A stretch of DNA of 14,641 nt from Spirochaetales bacterium (GTDB lineage Bacteria > Spirochaetota > Spirochaetia > JABEVK01), in assembly GCA_013043995.1 (NCBI GenBank), contig JABEVL010000037.1:1-14641 (forward strand), read 5' to 3'. Made by a program: the position numbers and the translations under genes. This document shows positions 14,279-14,641 of the stretch, piece after piece. Numbering within the stretch: the stretch's first letter is position 1; every line of letters begins with the position of its first letter. The notes below the pieces were generated by a model. The model did no database searches and was not told the DNA's origin. It saw only the letters and a program-made list of their open reading frames with translations.

Positions 14279-14307
14279 AATCTAACACAGTCGATTTTTT
14301 TTGTCTA
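14279..14307 (-). promoter_or_regulatory. Sigma70-type promoter for infC operon
   Basis: On the minus strand TAGACA (14302-14307, one mismatch to TTGACA) and TAGATT (14279-14284, 4 of 6 to TATAAT) are 17 bases apart, with seven A residues at the start of the spacer. Initiation near 14272 would give an untranslated leader of about 34 bases, too short for the long L20-binding leader known from Bacillus. It is the only promoter candidate between the divergent genes that I could support. Confidence 0.55.
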
Positions 14308-14359
14308 GCTTGATTTAGAGACCTTGCCAAGACTTGCTGGTCCATGGCAGGATGAGTCC

Positions 14360-14641
14360 ATGAATTTGTTTCTTCTCTTCTGCGTGCCGACGACGGCCTT
14401 CCTTATGGTGTGGCACTTTTTCTGGGCCATCAAACCACCCCGGCCTGTTTTTTTATATGCTTCAAGCGCCTTGTGGGGTCTAGGGGCCCTCATGATCACT
14501 TTTCCCCTCCAGCCCCTGACGCTTTTTAACGGCGATTTTGGAGTCTTTTTTGCGGGCTCCTGGCTAAACAACGGTCTCATCGGGCCCGGCCTCCTGTTGG
14601 GGGCTTTTTATTGGCGTCATCGCCACGATGACAATCAAAGC
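14360..14641 (+). CDS. Unrecognised membrane protein, partial (C-terminus outside window)
   Basis: A plus-strand gene, the only one in the window in that direction, open for 94 codons to the window edge. The ATG has GCAGGA (AGGA 14349-14352) seven bases upstream; two nearby ATGs hit stops within four codons. The product has three probable membrane helices (about residues 3-25, 31-50 and 61-83) and a basic charged stretch WRHRHDD after the third. I do not recognise the family. Only the N-terminal part is visible, so it could belong to a larger polytopic membrane protein. It lies divergent from infC with 121 bases between them. Confidence 0.6.
   Translation, partial: MNLFLLFCVPTTAFLMVWHFFWAIKPPRPVFLYASSALWGLGALMITFPLQPLTLFNGDFGVFFAGSWLNNGLIGPGLLLGAFYWRHRHDDNQS

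Noticed and set aside
14294..14301. Run of eight T residues as an intrinsic terminator
   Set aside because: No stem precedes it on either strand; it fits better as the A-rich spacer of the infC promoter.
14305..14580. A 91-codon minus-strand frame upstream of infC
   Set aside because: It lies opposite the plus-strand membrane protein, whose ribosome-binding site and hydrophobic helices make it the better call, and it crosses the infC promoter.

Overview
This window reads as chromosomal core genome of a flagellated bacterium, most likely a member of the Spirochaetota. That assignment is an inference from protein style. The omega subunit is the short, divergent spirochaete type. The L20 N-terminus (MPRAVDG...) and the PilZ protein (N-terminus with a TSQQI..YYD..R.IEVTF pattern) also resemble spirochaete families. 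No rRNA, tRNA, CRISPR array, insertion sequence or phage gene was seen. Almost all genes lie on the minus strand, so transcription runs from high to low coordinates.

Right edge (14239-14641): a divergent pair. An unrecognised membrane protein starts on the plus strand at 14360 and runs off the window. infC starts on the minus strand at 14238, behind a good sigma70-type promoter.

Main operon (14238 down to 1874): twelve co-directional genes with gaps of at most 13 bases or with overlaps. In order they are infC, rpmI, rplT (translation); a ZapB-like coiled-coil protein and zapA (division); a PilZ protein (c-di-GMP effector), a cytoplasmic TPR protein and an HD-domain protein; an rlmK-like 23S rRNA methyltransferase; mcsA, an mcsB homologue and clpC (protein quality control); and a secreted 919-residue TPR protein. 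The packing suggests one long transcript, possibly with internal promoters that I could not identify.

Second operon (about 1862 to 1): a strong promoter-like sequence in the 65-base gap after the large TPR gene precedes rpoZ, miaA, a 31-codon basic protein of the AURKAIP1/COX24 (bS22-like) type, and a FlgH-like flagellar L-ring gene that leaves the window.

The most interesting observation is the McsB homologue. It keeps the overall phosphagen-kinase layout and sits between mcsA and clpC, but nearly all recognisable nucleotide- and arginine-binding signature residues are replaced. ClpC in the same operon keeps the N-domain glutamates that bind phosphoarginine and its ClpP loop. This looks like a McsB pseudokinase that may serve as an adaptor instead of an arginine kinase. 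The short basic gene at 570-665 is easily missed and deserves annotation.
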